Below are positions 31,882-41,817 of a stretch of DNA of 48,282 nucleotides, piece after piece. A program made the position numbers and the translations under genes. Location of the stretch: contig CAJLRE010000010.1 in the NCBI GenBank assembly GCA_905208975.1, positions 1 to 48,282 on the forward strand, read 5' to 3'. Source of the DNA: an uncultured Collinsella sp. (lineage in GTDB: Bacteria; Actinomycetota; Coriobacteriia; Coriobacteriales; Coriobacteriaceae). The notes under the pieces were generated by a model. The model made no database searches. It had not been told where the DNA came from and was given only the letters and a program-made list of their open reading frames with translations. Every line of letters begins with the position of its first letter. The stretch's first letter is position 1.

Positions 31882-34596
31882 ATGGCAAAAGTCCGTGTGT
31901 CCACCCTGGCCAAAGAGTTCGGCATGACCTCCAAGGAACTGATGGGTCATCTCGCCGAAATGAAGATTCCCGCTAAGTCCGCTTCCTCCACCTTGGAGGA
32001 CGCCTATGTCGCCATGGTCCGCAAGCAGCTCGCCTCGGTGATCGAGGCCCGCGCTCAGGAAGTCGAGGCCGCCAAGCAGGCCGAGGAGCAGGCAGCTGCC
32101 GCCGAGGAGGCAGCACGTGCTGCCGAGGCAGAGCGCGAGCGCATCGCCGCCGAGAAGGCGCGCGAGGAGGAGCGCCGGCAGTTCGCCGCCGCCCAGGCTG
32201 CCGAGGAGGCCGCCCGCGCCGAGGCCGAGGCCAAGAAGAAGGCCGAGCAGGAGCGCCTTGCCCGCGAGAAGGAGGAGGCTGCCCGCGAGGCCCAGCGCCG
32301 CGCCGTTCCCGCTTCCGACTCCGGTTCGCGTTTCCGTTCGCTGCTTGACCAGATTGCCGCACAGGAGACCGTGCTCAAGGAGAAGAAGGACGCCGAGCAG
32401 AAGGCCAAGGCCGAGCGCGCTGCCGAGCGCGGCAACCGTCGTGGCGGCAACAACGACCGTCGCGGTGGCCGTCGTAACGATCGCAACGCCTCCGACAACA
32501 ACTCCGAGCGCAACGCCTCCGAGAGCCGTCCCCACAGCCATCGCACCAATGCCAGCAACAACGTCGCTGCCGGTATGGACTTCCCCAACCCCGACAAGCA
32601 GGGCAAGGGCAAGAAGCGCAAGGGCGGTCACAACAACGAAGAGGACCACTACAGCCGCATGGCGCGCGAGGCCGAGGAGTACAGCCGCGAGAAGGTGCTC
32701 GAGGAGGCTCGTGCCGCCGTCGAGGAGGCCTCTCGCGAGTCCACCGGTCGCCGCAAAAAGCGCAAGGAGAAGCGCGAGCGCGAGGCTGCCAAGGCTCAGG
32801 AGGAGCGCAAGATAGAGGAGGCGCTGGCCCAGGGCGTGAACCCCGAGGACCTCGACGCCATCAAGGTCTCCCAGGGCGTTACCGTTCAGGAGCTCGCCGA
32901 GGCGCTCGACGTTCCGGCCAACGACATCATCAAGCGACTGTTCCTGCTGGGTACGCCGCTTACCATGACGCAGTCCATGTCCGATGACCTTGTCGAGCTC
33001 GTTGCCGACGACCTGGGTCGTCAGATCAAGATCATCACCCCCGAGGAGGAGAACACCTTCTCGTTCTACGACGATCCCGCCGACCTTAAGCCGCGCGCCC
33101 CGGTCGTCACCGTCATGGGCCACGTCGACCACGGCAAGACGAGCCTCCTCGACGCCATCCGTCACACCGGCGTCGCTGCCGGCGAGGCGGGCGGCATTAC
33201 CCAGGCAATCGGCGCTTCGCAGGTTATGATCAACGACCGCAAGATCACCTTCATCGATACCCCGGGCCATGCCACCTTTACGGCCATGCGTGCCCGTGGT
33301 GCCAAGGTGACCGACATCGTCATTCTGATCGTGGCTGCCGACGACGGCGTCATGCCCCAGACCGTCGAGTCGATCAACCACGCCAAGGCCGCCGGCGTAC
33401 CCATCGTCGTCGCCGTCAACAAGATCGATAAGCCGGGCGCCAACCCCGACCGCGTGCGCCAGGAGCTCACCGAGTACGGTGTCATCCCCGAGGAGTGGGG
33501 CGGACAGAACATGTTCGTCAACATTTCGGCCAAGCAGAAGATCGGTATCGACGATCTGCTCGAGACCGTGCTGCTCCAGGCCGACGTGCTCGAGCTCAAG
33601 GCCAACCCCGACACTTTTGCCTCCGGTAACGTCCTCGAGGCTAAGCTCGACAAGGGCCGCGGCTCGGTCGCTACCGTGCTCGTGACCCGCGGTACCCTGC
33701 ACGTGGGCGATACGCTGGTCGCCGGCCTCACCTACGGCCGCGTCCGCGCCATGCTCGACCCCAAGGGCCGCGCCGTCACCGAGGCCGGTCCCTCCGACGC
33801 CGTCGAGATCCTGGGTCTGCAGTCCGTACCCAACGCCGGTGACGAGTTCCGCGTGTTCGAGGACGAGCGCGAGGCTCGTGCCCTTGCGGACGAGCGTTCG
33901 CTCAAGGCCCGTATCGAGGAGCAGAGCCGCGTCAAGCACGTCACGCTCGAGAACCTCTTCGAGACCATTGCCGACGCCGAGGTCAAGGAGCTCAACCTGA
34001 TCATCAAGGCCGACGTCCAGGGTTCCATCGAGGCCCTTCAGGATTCGCTCGACAAGATGGATCAGTCCGAGGTCCGCATCAACACGATCCACTCCGCCGT
34101 TGGTGCCATCAACGAGACCGACGTCGTCCTGGCCGACGCCTCCAACGCCATCATCATCGGCTTTGGCGTCCGTCCCGACGGTAAGGCCCGCTCCGCCGCC
34201 GAGCGTGAGGGCGTCGAGATCCGTTGCTACGACGTCATCTACAAGTGCCTCGAGGAACTCGACGCTGCCCGTATCGGCATGCTTAAGCCCACCGAGGTCG
34301 AGGTCTCCACGGGTACCGCGACCGTCCTGGACACCTTCAAGGTGCCCAAAGTCGGTATCGCCGCCGGTGTCCGTGTCGAAGAGGGCGAGATCGCCGCGAC
34401 CGATTCCGTGCGTCTGGTGCGCGACGGCATCGTGGTCTTCAACGGCAAGATCGCCTCGATGCGCCACTACAAGGACGAGGCCAAGAGCCTCAAGAGCGGT
34501 TCCGAGGGCGGCATTGGCCTGGAGAACTTCCAGGACATCAAGCCCGGCGACCAGATCGAGGGTTACCGCATCGACCAGGTTGCCCGTACCGAGTAG
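31882..34596 (+). CDS. infB: translation initiation factor IF-2
   Basis: 904 aa. GTPase that brings initiator tRNA to the 30S subunit. N-terminal IF2_N module (VSTLAKEFGMTSKELMGHLA), then a long Ala/Glu/Arg-rich coiled linker (~residues 55-300), a second IF2_N-like module (VTVQELAEALDVPANDIIKR) and the G domain from ~residue 410: MGHVDHGKTSLLD (G1), GGITQAIGA (G2), DTPGHATF (G3), NKIDKPGA (G4). C-terminal beta-barrels follow. The ATG at 31882 follows a weak AGGTGA. Gap to nusA contains only short hairpins (GGCACC/GGTGCC). Essential gene, full length. Confidence 0.97.
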   Translation: MAKVRVSTLAKEFGMTSKELMGHLAEMKIPAKSASSTLEDAYVAMVRKQLASVIEARAQEVEAAKQAEEQAAAAEEAARAAEAERERIAAEKAREEERRQFAAAQAAEEAARAEAEAKKKAEQERLAREKEEAAREAQRRAVPASDSGSRFRSLLDQIAAQETVLKEKKDAEQKAKAERAAERGNRRGGNNDRRGGRRNDRNASDNNSERNASESRPHSHRTNASNNVAAGMDFPNPDKQGKGKKRKGGHNNEEDHYSRMAREAEEYSREKVLEEARAAVEEASRESTGRRKKRKEKREREAAKAQEERKIEEALAQGVNPEDLDAIKVSQGVTVQELAEALDVPANDIIKRLFLLGTPLTMTQSMSDDLVELVADDLGRQIKIITPEEENTFSFYDDPADLKPRAPVVTVMGHVDHGKTSLLDAIRHTGVAAGEAGGITQAIGASQVMINDRKITFIDTPGHATFTAMRARGAKVTDIVILIVAADDGVMPQTVESINHAKAAGVPIVVAVNKIDKPGANPDRVRQELTEYGVIPEEWGGQNMFVNISAKQKIGIDDLLETVLLQADVLELKANPDTFASGNVLEAKLDKGRGSVATVLVTRGTLHVGDTLVAGLTYGRVRAMLDPKGRAVTEAGPSDAVEILGLQSVPNAGDEFRVFEDEREARALADERSLKARIEEQSRVKHVTLENLFETIADAEVKELNLIIKADVQGSIEALQDSLDKMDQSEVRINTIHSAVGAINETDVVLADASNAIIIGFGVRPDGKARSAAEREGVEIRCYDVIYKCLEELDAARIGMLKPTEVEVSTGTATVLDTFKVPKVGIAAGVRVEEGEIAATDSVRLVRDGIVVFNGKIASMRHYKDEAKSLKSGSEGGIGLENFQDIKPGDQIEGYRIDQVARTE

Positions 34597-34607
34597 GGGG
34601 TAGCGCT

Positions 34608-35018
34608 ATGAAGCAAACGCAGGCAACCCGCCGTCTGGGCGAGCAGCTTCGCGAGAAGCTTGGTTATATCCTGCTCTTTGAGGTTTCCGATCCGCGTCTC
34701 GACCTGGTTACTTTGACCGCGGTTGAGGTCGCGGTGGACCGTTCGTTCGCGCGTGTGTACGTGTCGTGCGATGCGAGCCGCTACGACGAGGTCATGGAGG
34801 CGCTCGCAAGCGCCAAGGGCCGTATTCGCAGCCTGTTGGCTCGCTCGCTCGATTGGCGTGTTACGCCCGAGCTCGATTTTCGCATCGATCGCTCGACCGA
34901 TGAGGCCGAGCGCATCACGCGTGCGCTGGAAAACGTTCCCGCCACGCTTGCGATCGAAAAGGACGAGGACGGCTATCCGATAGCGGATGCCGCCCAGGAG
35001 GCAGCTTTAGATGACTAA
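34608..35018 (+). CDS. rbfA: ribosome-binding factor A
   Basis: 136 aa. Assists late maturation of the 30S subunit and 16S rRNA 5' end. Family features: TRRLGEQLREKLGYIL, VSDPRLDLVTLTAVEVAVDR and SRYDEVMEALASAKGRIRSL, then VTPELDFRIDRSTDEAERI. Directly downstream of infB (11 bases) with GGGGGTAG before the ATG, and overlapping the next gene by 8 bases, so coupled in expression. Confidence 0.94.
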   Translation: MKQTQATRRLGEQLREKLGYILLFEVSDPRLDLVTLTAVEVAVDRSFARVYVSCDASRYDEVMEALASAKGRIRSLLARSLDWRVTPELDFRIDRSTDEAERITRALENVPATLAIEKDEDGYPIADAAQEAALDD

Positions 35019-36054
35019 TTCCGCCGACCTCGCCTCGTGCGAGTCTGCAGATATTCAGCGACGCATCCTCGAGCTCATCGAGGATGCGTCCTCCATTGCG
35101 ATTTCGGGACACACTTCTCCCGATGGCGACGCCCTGGGCTCCGTGTTGGGTCTGGGCCTCTCGCTTATGAAGTTTTTCCCTAACAAGGACATTGCCCTGC
35201 TGCTGGCAGACGATGATCCGGTTCCGCGCATCTACCGCTTTATGGAAGGCTCCGATCGCCTGGTACCGGCATCTGCGTATACCGGCAATCCGGACCTGTT
35301 CATCTCGGTGGACGTGCCGGTCGTCGAGCGTCTCAATAATTCCGCCGAGGTGCTTCGTCGCTCCAAGCATGTGGTGTGCTTCGATCACCATCCGGCGCGC
35401 GAGGAGTTTGCCGAGCTCAGCCTGAGGCGCGTCGAAGCTGCAGCCTGCGCCATGATCATCGACCGCTTCTTGGACAATTGCGGCATTGTCGCACGTGATG
35501 GCGTTGCGACCTGCCTGCTGTGTGGCTTGGTTACCGATACCGGCCGTTTTCAGTACCAAAACGCCGATGCAGCCGCGTTCCATGCAGCCTCGCGTCTGGT
35601 TGCCCACGGTGCCGATCCGGCGCGTGTGGCACTCGAGGTTTACCAGAGCATGCGCGTTGAGTTTTTGCACCTCAAGTCCATCGTTATGGGCCGCATTAAG
35701 ACGGTGGCCCACGGGCGCGTCGCGTATAGCTACGCGTACCAGAGTGACCTTGAGGCCTGCGGTGTCACCTCGGACGAGTGCGACGGTCTGGTTGACGTGG
35801 TGCGCTCGGTGATGGGCGTCGAGGTCTGTCTGTTCCTGAAGGGCATTGAGGGCGATACCAAGGTGCGCGGCAACCTGCGCTCCAAGGGCGACCTCAACGT
35901 GTCCGAGATCGCTGCTGCCTTTGGCGGAGGCGGACATCCCGCTGCCGCCGGTTTCTCCAACAACGGAACGATTCTCGAGACGCTTACCGTGGCACTTCCC
36001 ATGCTGGCCGAGCTGGTGGGGGAGGATCCCGCTTCGGTGACCGTCGAGCTTTAA
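35011..36054 (+). CDS. nrnA: DHH-family oligoribonuclease / pAp phosphatase (NrnA-like)
   Basis: 347 aa. Degrades short RNA fragments and dephosphorylates pAp. DHH-domain motifs: SGHTSPDGDALGSVLGLGLS (Asp-rich metal site), ISVDVPVVER, CFDHHPAREEF (the DHH signature) and GLVTDTGRFQYQN. The DHHA1 domain ends with FGGGGHPAAAGF. It follows rbfA with overlap, a common arrangement in this operon. Full length for the family. Confidence 0.93.
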   Translation: MTNSADLASCESADIQRRILELIEDASSIAISGHTSPDGDALGSVLGLGLSLMKFFPNKDIALLLADDDPVPRIYRFMEGSDRLVPASAYTGNPDLFISVDVPVVERLNNSAEVLRRSKHVVCFDHHPAREEFAELSLRRVEAAACAMIIDRFLDNCGIVARDGVATCLLCGLVTDTGRFQYQNADAAAFHAASRLVAHGADPARVALEVYQSMRVEFLHLKSIVMGRIKTVAHGRVAYSYAYQSDLEACGVTSDECDGLVDVVRSVMGVEVCLFLKGIEGDTKVRGNLRSKGDLNVSEIAAAFGGGGHPAAAGFSNNGTILETLTVALPMLAELVGEDPASVTVEL

Positions 36055-36069
36055 CTTTTTGGATGGTAC

Positions 36070-37002
36070 ATGGCTCGTCGTACGCCTTCTCAACTGAATA
36101 TGCTGCTCGCCGTCGATAAGCCGGTGGGCTGCACGTCCCACGATGTGGTTTCGAAATGCCGACGCGCCCTCCATGAGCGGCGCGTCGGCCATGCCGGCAC
36201 GCTCGACCCCATGGCATCGGGTGTCATGGTGGTGGGTGTGGGCCAGGCCACCCGTCTGCTGGGCATGCTAACCCTCGATACCAAAAGCTATGTCGCCGAC
36301 ATTTCGTTTGGCGCCGAGACCAATACCGATGATGCGGAGGGCGAGGCGGTCCGCACGGTGGCTGTTGCCAACGAGCTCCGCGATCCTGCCTATGCCCGTG
36401 AGCGCTTGGCCGCTATGCTGGGTCCGCAGATGCAGGTGCCGCCGGCGTTTTCGGCTATCTCGGTCAATGGCGTTCGCGCCTACAAGTCTGCTCGCGAGGG
36501 CAATGCGGTGGACCTACCTCCGCGCCCCGTCGAGGTCTATGCCGCCGACCTGATCGCCGTGGGAGGCGAAGGTGATACGTGTGTGTGGACCGTGGCGTTC
36601 TCAGTGAGCAAGGGTACCTATATCCGTGCGCTCGCTCGCGATTTGGGCCGCGCCTGCGAGAGCGCCGCGCACATTTCCGCGCTGCGCCGCACGGCCTCCG
36701 GTGTTGTTTCCATTGGCGCTTGTCATGCGGTCGAGGAGCTTTCTCCCGAGTCCGCGGCTGGCTTTGCCCTGGATCCCATTGCGGCCTTGGGCGCCACGCG
36801 TGTTGACTTGCCGGGTAATCTTGCAGACGACCTGCTTTGTGGTCGCCGCATTCCCGTTGAACGCGCGCTTGCGGACTTCGATACGGTGAAGGCACCGTTT
36901 GCGCTCGTGCTCGATGGGGGACTCAAGGCGCTCGCCCGTATCGAGGGCGGCCGCTTTGTGATGGAGCACGTCTTTCCGCAGGCGATCGGCGGTGTTCGAT
37001 GA
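36070..37002 (+). CDS. truB: tRNA pseudouridine(55) synthase
   Basis: 310 aa. Makes pseudouridine 55 in the T-loop of tRNAs. N-terminal MLLAVDKPVGCTSHDVVSKC, the active-site segment VGHAGTLDPMASGVMVVGVG with the catalytic Asp of GTLDP, and FSVSKGTYIRALARDLG. Start ATG 36070; a GGATGG stretch lies 9 bases upstream. The stop TGA overlaps the ATG of ribF. Confidence 0.96.
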   Translation: MARRTPSQLNMLLAVDKPVGCTSHDVVSKCRRALHERRVGHAGTLDPMASGVMVVGVGQATRLLGMLTLDTKSYVADISFGAETNTDDAEGEAVRTVAVANELRDPAYARERLAAMLGPQMQVPPAFSAISVNGVRAYKSAREGNAVDLPPRPVEVYAADLIAVGGEGDTCVWTVAFSVSKGTYIRALARDLGRACESAAHISALRRTASGVVSIGACHAVEELSPESAAGFALDPIAALGATRVDLPGNLADDLLCGRRIPVERALADFDTVKAPFALVLDGGLKALARIEGGRFVMEHVFPQAIGGVR

Positions 37003-38006
37003 TGCTGGCGCCCAACGAGCTAGCGCGTATCTTTTTCGCGGGTGAGTTGGATGAGGCCCGTATCGTTTCTGCCGATGCATTTGATGGGTGCGAGTTCTTG
37101 GGTGCCGCGTCGATCGCCATTGGCGTGTTTGATGGCGTGCATCGTGGGCACCAAGAGCTGATTGACGCGGTTATTCGCGACGCACGTTTCCACGGCAGCA
37201 AAGCGGTCGTGGTCACCTTCGATCCTGATCCGGACGTCGTGGTGAGTCCGTCGCCCGCTCAAAAATTGATGACGACGGCCGACCGACTGCATGCACTGGC
37301 TCAAACCGGGGTCGATGCGGTGGTGGCCGTTCCCTTTACGCCCGCCGTGGCGGCACTCGACCATGTCGGGTTTCTGGCGCTGTTGTCGCGCGTTGTCGAC
37401 ATTCGCTCCATTCGTGTAGGCAGTGACTTTAGACTCGGCCGCGGCGGCGCTTCGGGCGTTGCCGAGATGCGCGCCTGGGGTGCTGAGCGTGGGGTTGACG
37501 TTTACGGTCACGACCTGCTTTGCGTTAACGGGCAGACCATCTGCGCCACGCGCATCCGCCATGAGCTGGGCCAGGGTCATGTGGAGCTGGCTGCCGAGCT
37601 TCTCGGCCGTCCCTATATGGTGCGCGGCGTTGTGGCGGCTGGCCGTCACGAGGGTTCCGACATGGGCTTTCCCACGGCAAACATCCAGGTGCCCGACGGC
37701 ATTCAAGTGCCTGCCGATGGCGTCTATGAGGGTCTGGTGCTGGTCGACGATACCGTATGGCCTGCTGCTGTTAACGTCGGCCTGCCGCCGACCTATGCCG
37801 ACGATGCCGCCTCGGCGCATCTCGAGGCCAACTTGATCGGCTATGCGGGCGACCTGTATGGCGCTTCCGTGTCGCTGGCGTTTACGCGCTGGCTGCGTCC
37901 GTCTCGCGTGTTCGATTCCCTGGACGACCTGATCGCGACCGTCGAGGGTAATATCGACGATATCCGTCATAACTTGGGTGAGCAGGGGGTGAGTATCCGT
38001 GATTAG
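36999..38006 (+). CDS. ribF: bifunctional riboflavin kinase / FAD synthetase
   Basis: 335 aa. Turns riboflavin into FMN and then FAD. N-terminal nucleotidyltransferase domain: IAIGVFDGVHRGHQELIDAV, and VGSDFRLGRGGASG. The C-terminal riboflavin kinase domain has GSDMGFPTANI and the later NVGLPPTYADD and DLYGASVSLAFTRWLRP. Starts within truB's stop and ends 8 bases into dnaG. Translationally coupled on both sides. Confidence 0.95.
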   Translation: MMLAPNELARIFFAGELDEARIVSADAFDGCEFLGAASIAIGVFDGVHRGHQELIDAVIRDARFHGSKAVVVTFDPDPDVVVSPSPAQKLMTTADRLHALAQTGVDAVVAVPFTPAVAALDHVGFLALLSRVVDIRSIRVGSDFRLGRGGASGVAEMRAWGAERGVDVYGHDLLCVNGQTICATRIRHELGQGHVELAAELLGRPYMVRGVVAAGRHEGSDMGFPTANIQVPDGIQVPADGVYEGLVLVDDTVWPAAVNVGLPPTYADDAASAHLEANLIGYAGDLYGASVSLAFTRWLRPSRVFDSLDDLIATVEGNIDDIRHNLGEQGVSIRD

Positions 38007-40128
38007 CGATGAGGAAAAAGATCAGGTACGCGCGGCGTCGGACCTGGTTGCCATAGTGCAGGAAACGGTTGAGCTCAAGCCCCGCGGCCATGAGTTTTGG
38101 GGATGCTGCCCGTTTCATGGCGAAAAGACCCCATCGTTTCACATTATCCCTGCTACGCAGGTGTGGCACTGCTTTGGTTGCGGCGAGGGCGGCGACGTCT
38201 TTACCTATATCATGAAGCGCGAGAACCTGAGTTTTCCCGAGTCGATCCGCTATTTGGCTGATCGTGCGGGCATTGAACTGCACGATACCGGTGCGCAGCG
38301 CGATCGCGGCACCAAGCGTGCCCGCATCTATGACCTGTGCGCCGAGACGGCTCAGTTCTACCACACCATGCTTATGCGCGGTAAGGACAGCCGTCCGCGC
38401 GAGTACTTTGTCAGCCGCGGCATGGGCGGAGATGTCTGTCGCCGCTACTGCCTGGGCTTTGCACCGGGTCGCAACGCGCTGGTTTCGCATCTGTCTCAAG
38501 CGGGCTTTACCCCGCAGGAGATGATTGACGCCAATGTGGCCGTGAGCCGTGGGCGCGGACAGCTTGCCGACCGTTTTTACGACCGTGTGATGTTTCCCAT
38601 CTTTGATGAGCAAGGTCACAATATCGCCTTTGGCGGGCGCATCATGGGCGATGGTCAGCCAAAGTACCTCAACACCGCCGAGACGAGCGTGTTTCATAAA
38701 AAACGAAACCTCTACGGCTTTAACTGGGCCAAGGAGTTTATCGTCGCGCAGGATACCGCCATCGTGGTGGAGGGATATACCGACTGCATCGCCTGCTGGG
38801 AGGCAGGGATCAAAAACGTCGTCGCTACGCTGGGCACAGCACTCACGGAACATCACGTTAAGACACTCACCCGTTTTGCCAAGCGCATTGTCTATATGTT
38901 CGATGGCGACGCCGCCGGTCAAAAGGCCGCTCGCCGCGCGATTCAGTTTATCGAGCAGGATTCGATGGACCTGCGCTGCGTGGTGCTGCCCGACGGCAAC
39001 GACCCCATGGAGTTCATCACGGCGCATGGCGGCCAGGAGCTTCAGGCGCGCATCGATGCCGCCGAGCCCCTCATGGACTTTGTCTACCGTTCGCTGCAGG
39101 AGTCGAGCGACATTACCACACCGGGCGGTCGTGCCAAGGCGCTCGAGGATGCGCTGACGCTCATCTATCCGCTGCGCGACAGCTATATGATCGACACATA
39201 CTTTATCCAGATTGCCGACCTGTTAGGTTTGGACCTGGAGACCGTGCGCGCGAGTTCGGGCCGTGTGTTTCGCGATGTCGCCAAGCGCGAGGATGCCGAG
39301 CGCCGGTGTGAGCAGAGCTACGAGCGTCAACGCGCGCAAGCTGAGCGCGCGGGCGGTTCGCAGGGTCGAGGCTCGGGCGGCGGTGCGACTGGCGCGCGCA
39401 GTGCCGGTCGCGGTGCCTGGGCCGCGGGTGCGACGCCACCGGTGTCCGCACCGGTCGAAGAGGACCCGTACGACTACGTTCCGGTTGATGCCTATGGGGC
39501 CGCGCCGGTGGAGGTCGACGAGGATCTGCCGCCAATCGATGTGCCAGCGGGGATGGAAAGCGCTGCGCCTGTTGCCGATAGTTCAAACGCGGCGGCAGCT
39601 CCTTCGATGCCGATTGTTTTGACCGATCTGGAGCGGAAATCCCTAGCGGGGGAGCGCGAGCTGCTGACGATGCTTACGAGCTACCCCGATCTGTTCCGCA
39701 CGTATGCCGACCGCATTTGTTCTATCGAATGGGTCGATCCGCGTCACGAGTCCATTGCGTGGGCCGTGCTCGCGACGCCGCCGGGCACCGATCCTGCGGC
39801 CTGCATGGATGCGGCGCGCGCGGTGTGTCCCGAGGCGGCCTCCCTTGTCAGCGCCGGGCGCATCTCGGCAACGAGTAAGCACCCGACCGAGACGAACATC
39901 GTCTTTATGCTCGATACGCTCGAGCTCTACACCATCAAGCGTCGCATGCGAGCCGCGCAGGCCAAGTTGCGTCAGAACCGTTCACTCGACGATGAGGCCC
40001 GTCGCGTGCTGACGATGCAGGCGATGCAAGATTCGCAGCGCCAGCGCGAGCTCCAAAAGTCGATTGGTGGCGTAGCCGACCCGTTCCGTTTGATCGGTTT
40101 AGAGACTGCTGGCGCCGACCAGGCCTAG
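37999..40128 (+). CDS. dnaG: DNA primase
   Basis: 709 aa. Makes RNA primers for replication. N-terminal zinc-binding domain (GCCPFHGEKTPSF and WHCFGCGEGGDVF, residues ~35-72), then the RNA polymerase core, with the TOPRIM motifs VVEGYTD (~residue 257) and YMFDGDAAGQKA (~300). A low-complexity Gly/Ala/Arg and acidic linker (~440-530) precedes the DnaB-binding C-terminal domain (ERELLTMLTSYPDLFRTYAD). GTG start at 37999, overlapping ribF by 8 bases. Somewhat longer than usual because of the linker. Confidence 0.96.
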   Translation: MISDEEKDQVRAASDLVAIVQETVELKPRGHEFWGCCPFHGEKTPSFHIIPATQVWHCFGCGEGGDVFTYIMKRENLSFPESIRYLADRAGIELHDTGAQRDRGTKRARIYDLCAETAQFYHTMLMRGKDSRPREYFVSRGMGGDVCRRYCLGFAPGRNALVSHLSQAGFTPQEMIDANVAVSRGRGQLADRFYDRVMFPIFDEQGHNIAFGGRIMGDGQPKYLNTAETSVFHKKRNLYGFNWAKEFIVAQDTAIVVEGYTDCIACWEAGIKNVVATLGTALTEHHVKTLTRFAKRIVYMFDGDAAGQKAARRAIQFIEQDSMDLRCVVLPDGNDPMEFITAHGGQELQARIDAAEPLMDFVYRSLQESSDITTPGGRAKALEDALTLIYPLRDSYMIDTYFIQIADLLGLDLETVRASSGRVFRDVAKREDAERRCEQSYERQRAQAERAGGSQGRGSGGGATGARSAGRGAWAAGATPPVSAPVEEDPYDYVPVDAYGAAPVEVDEDLPPIDVPAGMESAAPVADSSNAAAAPSMPIVLTDLERKSLAGERELLTMLTSYPDLFRTYADRICSIEWVDPRHESIAWAVLATPPGTDPAACMDAARAVCPEAASLVSAGRISATSKHPTETNIVFMLDTLELYTIKRRMRAAQAKLRQNRSLDDEARRVLTMQAMQDSQRQRELQKSIGGVADPFRLIGLETAGADQA

Positions 40129-40238
40129 ATGTTGTGGTCAACCAGCGTATTCTCGCCTATATCCAGTCTGAATTTTGGGTATAGACGTCAATGTGTGTGC
40201 TAAAGTAATGAGTCCTGTGGACTACGAAGGGAGAATCT

Positions 40239-41582
40239 GTGCCAAAAAAGAGTGAGAGCACGGGTACTGGGCTGGAATCCTACGTTGCAAAGCTCATGGG
40301 CAACGGCTCTAACAGGACTTCGGTAACCGAGGACGAGATTCAGGTCGCCCTGAAGGATATCGATGTTTCTGACGAGCAGCTCAACGCGGTGTATTCCGCG
40401 CTGCGCAACAGCGGCATCCAGATTATCTCCGCGAGCGGAAACGACGACGCCCCCATGGACGTCGACGATGACGATAACGATACCGATGATTTTGACGACG
40501 ACGACGAGCACGATTCCGGCTCGCTCGACGATCACGAGCTCAAGATGGCCCGTCAGGCCGACGCCGAGATGGGTTCTTCCAAGAGCAAGAAGAAGCGCAC
40601 CGTGCGCACGTCCCGTTCGCGTTCGCGCGTGCGTGGTATCGACGCCTCCACGGTGATGCTGACCGGCGACCCGGTTCGTATGTACCTCAAGGAGATCGGT
40701 AAGGTCGACCTGCTGACCGCATCTGAAGAGGTCGATCTGGCCATGAAGATCGAGGCCGGTCTCGAGGCTACCGAGAAGCTCGAGGCAAATGAGGCTGGCG
40801 AGATCGAGCTCACGCGTGCCGAGATGCGTCGTCTTACGCGTATCGAGAACGTTGGTCTTGAGGCCAAGCAGGCGCTCATCAGCGCAAACCTGCGTCTGGT
40901 CGTCTCCATCGCCAAGCGCTATGTCGGCCGTGGCATGCTGTTCCTGGATCTGATCCAGGAGGGCAACCTCGGTCTGATTCGCGCCGTCGAGAAGTTCGAC
41001 TACCAGAAGGGCTTCAAGTTCTCCACGTACGCCACGTGGTGGATTCGTCAGGCCATTACGCGCGCTATTGCCGACCAGGCCCGTACCATTCGTATTCCCG
41101 TGCACATGGTCGAGACCATTAACAAGCTCGTCCGCGTGCAGCGCCAGCTCCTCCAGGATCTGGGCCGCGACCCGACCCCCGAGGAGATCGGTGCCGAGAT
41201 GGACATGAGCGCCGACCGCGTCCGCGAGATCCAGAAGATTTCGCAGGAGCCCGTGTCGTTGGAGACCCCGATCGGCGAGGAAGAGGATTCCCAGCTGGGC
41301 GACTTCATCGAGGACTCCCAGGCTATCGTTCCGCCCGATGCGGCCAGCTTCTCCATGCTGCAGGAGCAGCTCACCCAGGTGCTCGATTCGCTTGCCGATC
41401 GTGAGCGCAAGGTTATCGAGCTGCGCTTTGGTCTCGTTGACGGACACCCCCGCACGCTCGAGGAAGTCGGTCGCGAGTTTGGCGTCACGCGCGAGCGTAT
41501 CCGCCAGATCGAGTCCAAGACCCTGGCCAAGCTTCGCCACCCGAGCCGCTCTAGCAAGTTGAAGGACTACATCGAGTCTTAG
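40239..41582 (+). CDS. rpoD: RNA polymerase primary sigma factor
   Basis: 447 aa, GTG 40239 with AAGGGAG upstream. Region 1.1-like N-terminus, then an acidic stretch (~70-95) rich in Asp, and a basic one (KSKKKRTVRTSRSRSRV). Region 1.2: DPVRMYLKEIGKVDLLTASE. Region 2: LRLVVSIAKRYVGRGMLFLD, IQEGNLGLIRAVEKFDY, FKFSTYATWWIRQAITRAIA. Region 3 and region 4.2: VTRERIRQIESKTLAKLRHP. Completes the dnaG-rpoD macromolecular-synthesis pair. Ends before a large hairpin structure. Confidence 0.96.
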   Translation: MPKKSESTGTGLESYVAKLMGNGSNRTSVTEDEIQVALKDIDVSDEQLNAVYSALRNSGIQIISASGNDDAPMDVDDDDNDTDDFDDDDEHDSGSLDDHELKMARQADAEMGSSKSKKKRTVRTSRSRSRVRGIDASTVMLTGDPVRMYLKEIGKVDLLTASEEVDLAMKIEAGLEATEKLEANEAGEIELTRAEMRRLTRIENVGLEAKQALISANLRLVVSIAKRYVGRGMLFLDLIQEGNLGLIRAVEKFDYQKGFKFSTYATWWIRQAITRAIADQARTIRIPVHMVETINKLVRVQRQLLQDLGRDPTPEEIGAEMDMSADRVREIQKISQEPVSLETPIGEEEDSQLGDFIEDSQAIVPPDAASFSMLQEQLTQVLDSLADRERKVIELRFGLVDGHPRTLEEVGREFGVTRERIRQIESKTLAKLRHPSRSSKLKDYIES

Positions 41583-41583
41583 G

Positions 41584-41611
41584 GTTACGGCGTTCTACCG
41601 AACGCCGTAAC
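41584..41611. repeat. perfect 12-bp hairpin immediately after rpoD
   Basis: GTTACGGCGTTC / GAACGCCGTAAC around a TACC loop, beginning 2 bases after the rpoD stop. No T-run follows, so it is more likely an RNA 3'-end stabiliser or part of the larger structure that follows. Confidence 0.75.
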
Positions 41612-41624
41612 TGGCCGACGCTGC

Positions 41625-41724
41625 AAACCCGCCAGAGCGGCAATCTGCCTTTCAACTTCGGCGGCATGACCAAAAGGTCAATGCCGCCTTGTTTCAAGGC
41701 ACCTTGCTCGCTCTGGCGGGTTTT
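41625..41724 (+). terminator. large composite hairpin ending in Ts, rpoD terminator
   Basis: The outer stem AAACCCGCCAGAGCG pairs exactly with CGCTCTGGCGGGTTT (41625-41639 with 41709-41723). The inner stem GGCGGCAT/ATGCCGCC (41660-41667 with 41681-41688) carries a GACC/GGTC tip. It is followed by a T-run. An unusually long, fully structured ~100-base terminator. Confidence 0.78.
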
Positions 41725-41817
41725 CGCTGTCCGTCCTCTATCTGCGGCGTTGCTATGGCTGTCAGTTGTGCGACAGTTTGGGGGTGGTTATTGGGGACAG
41801 ACTTAAATGAGTAGTCG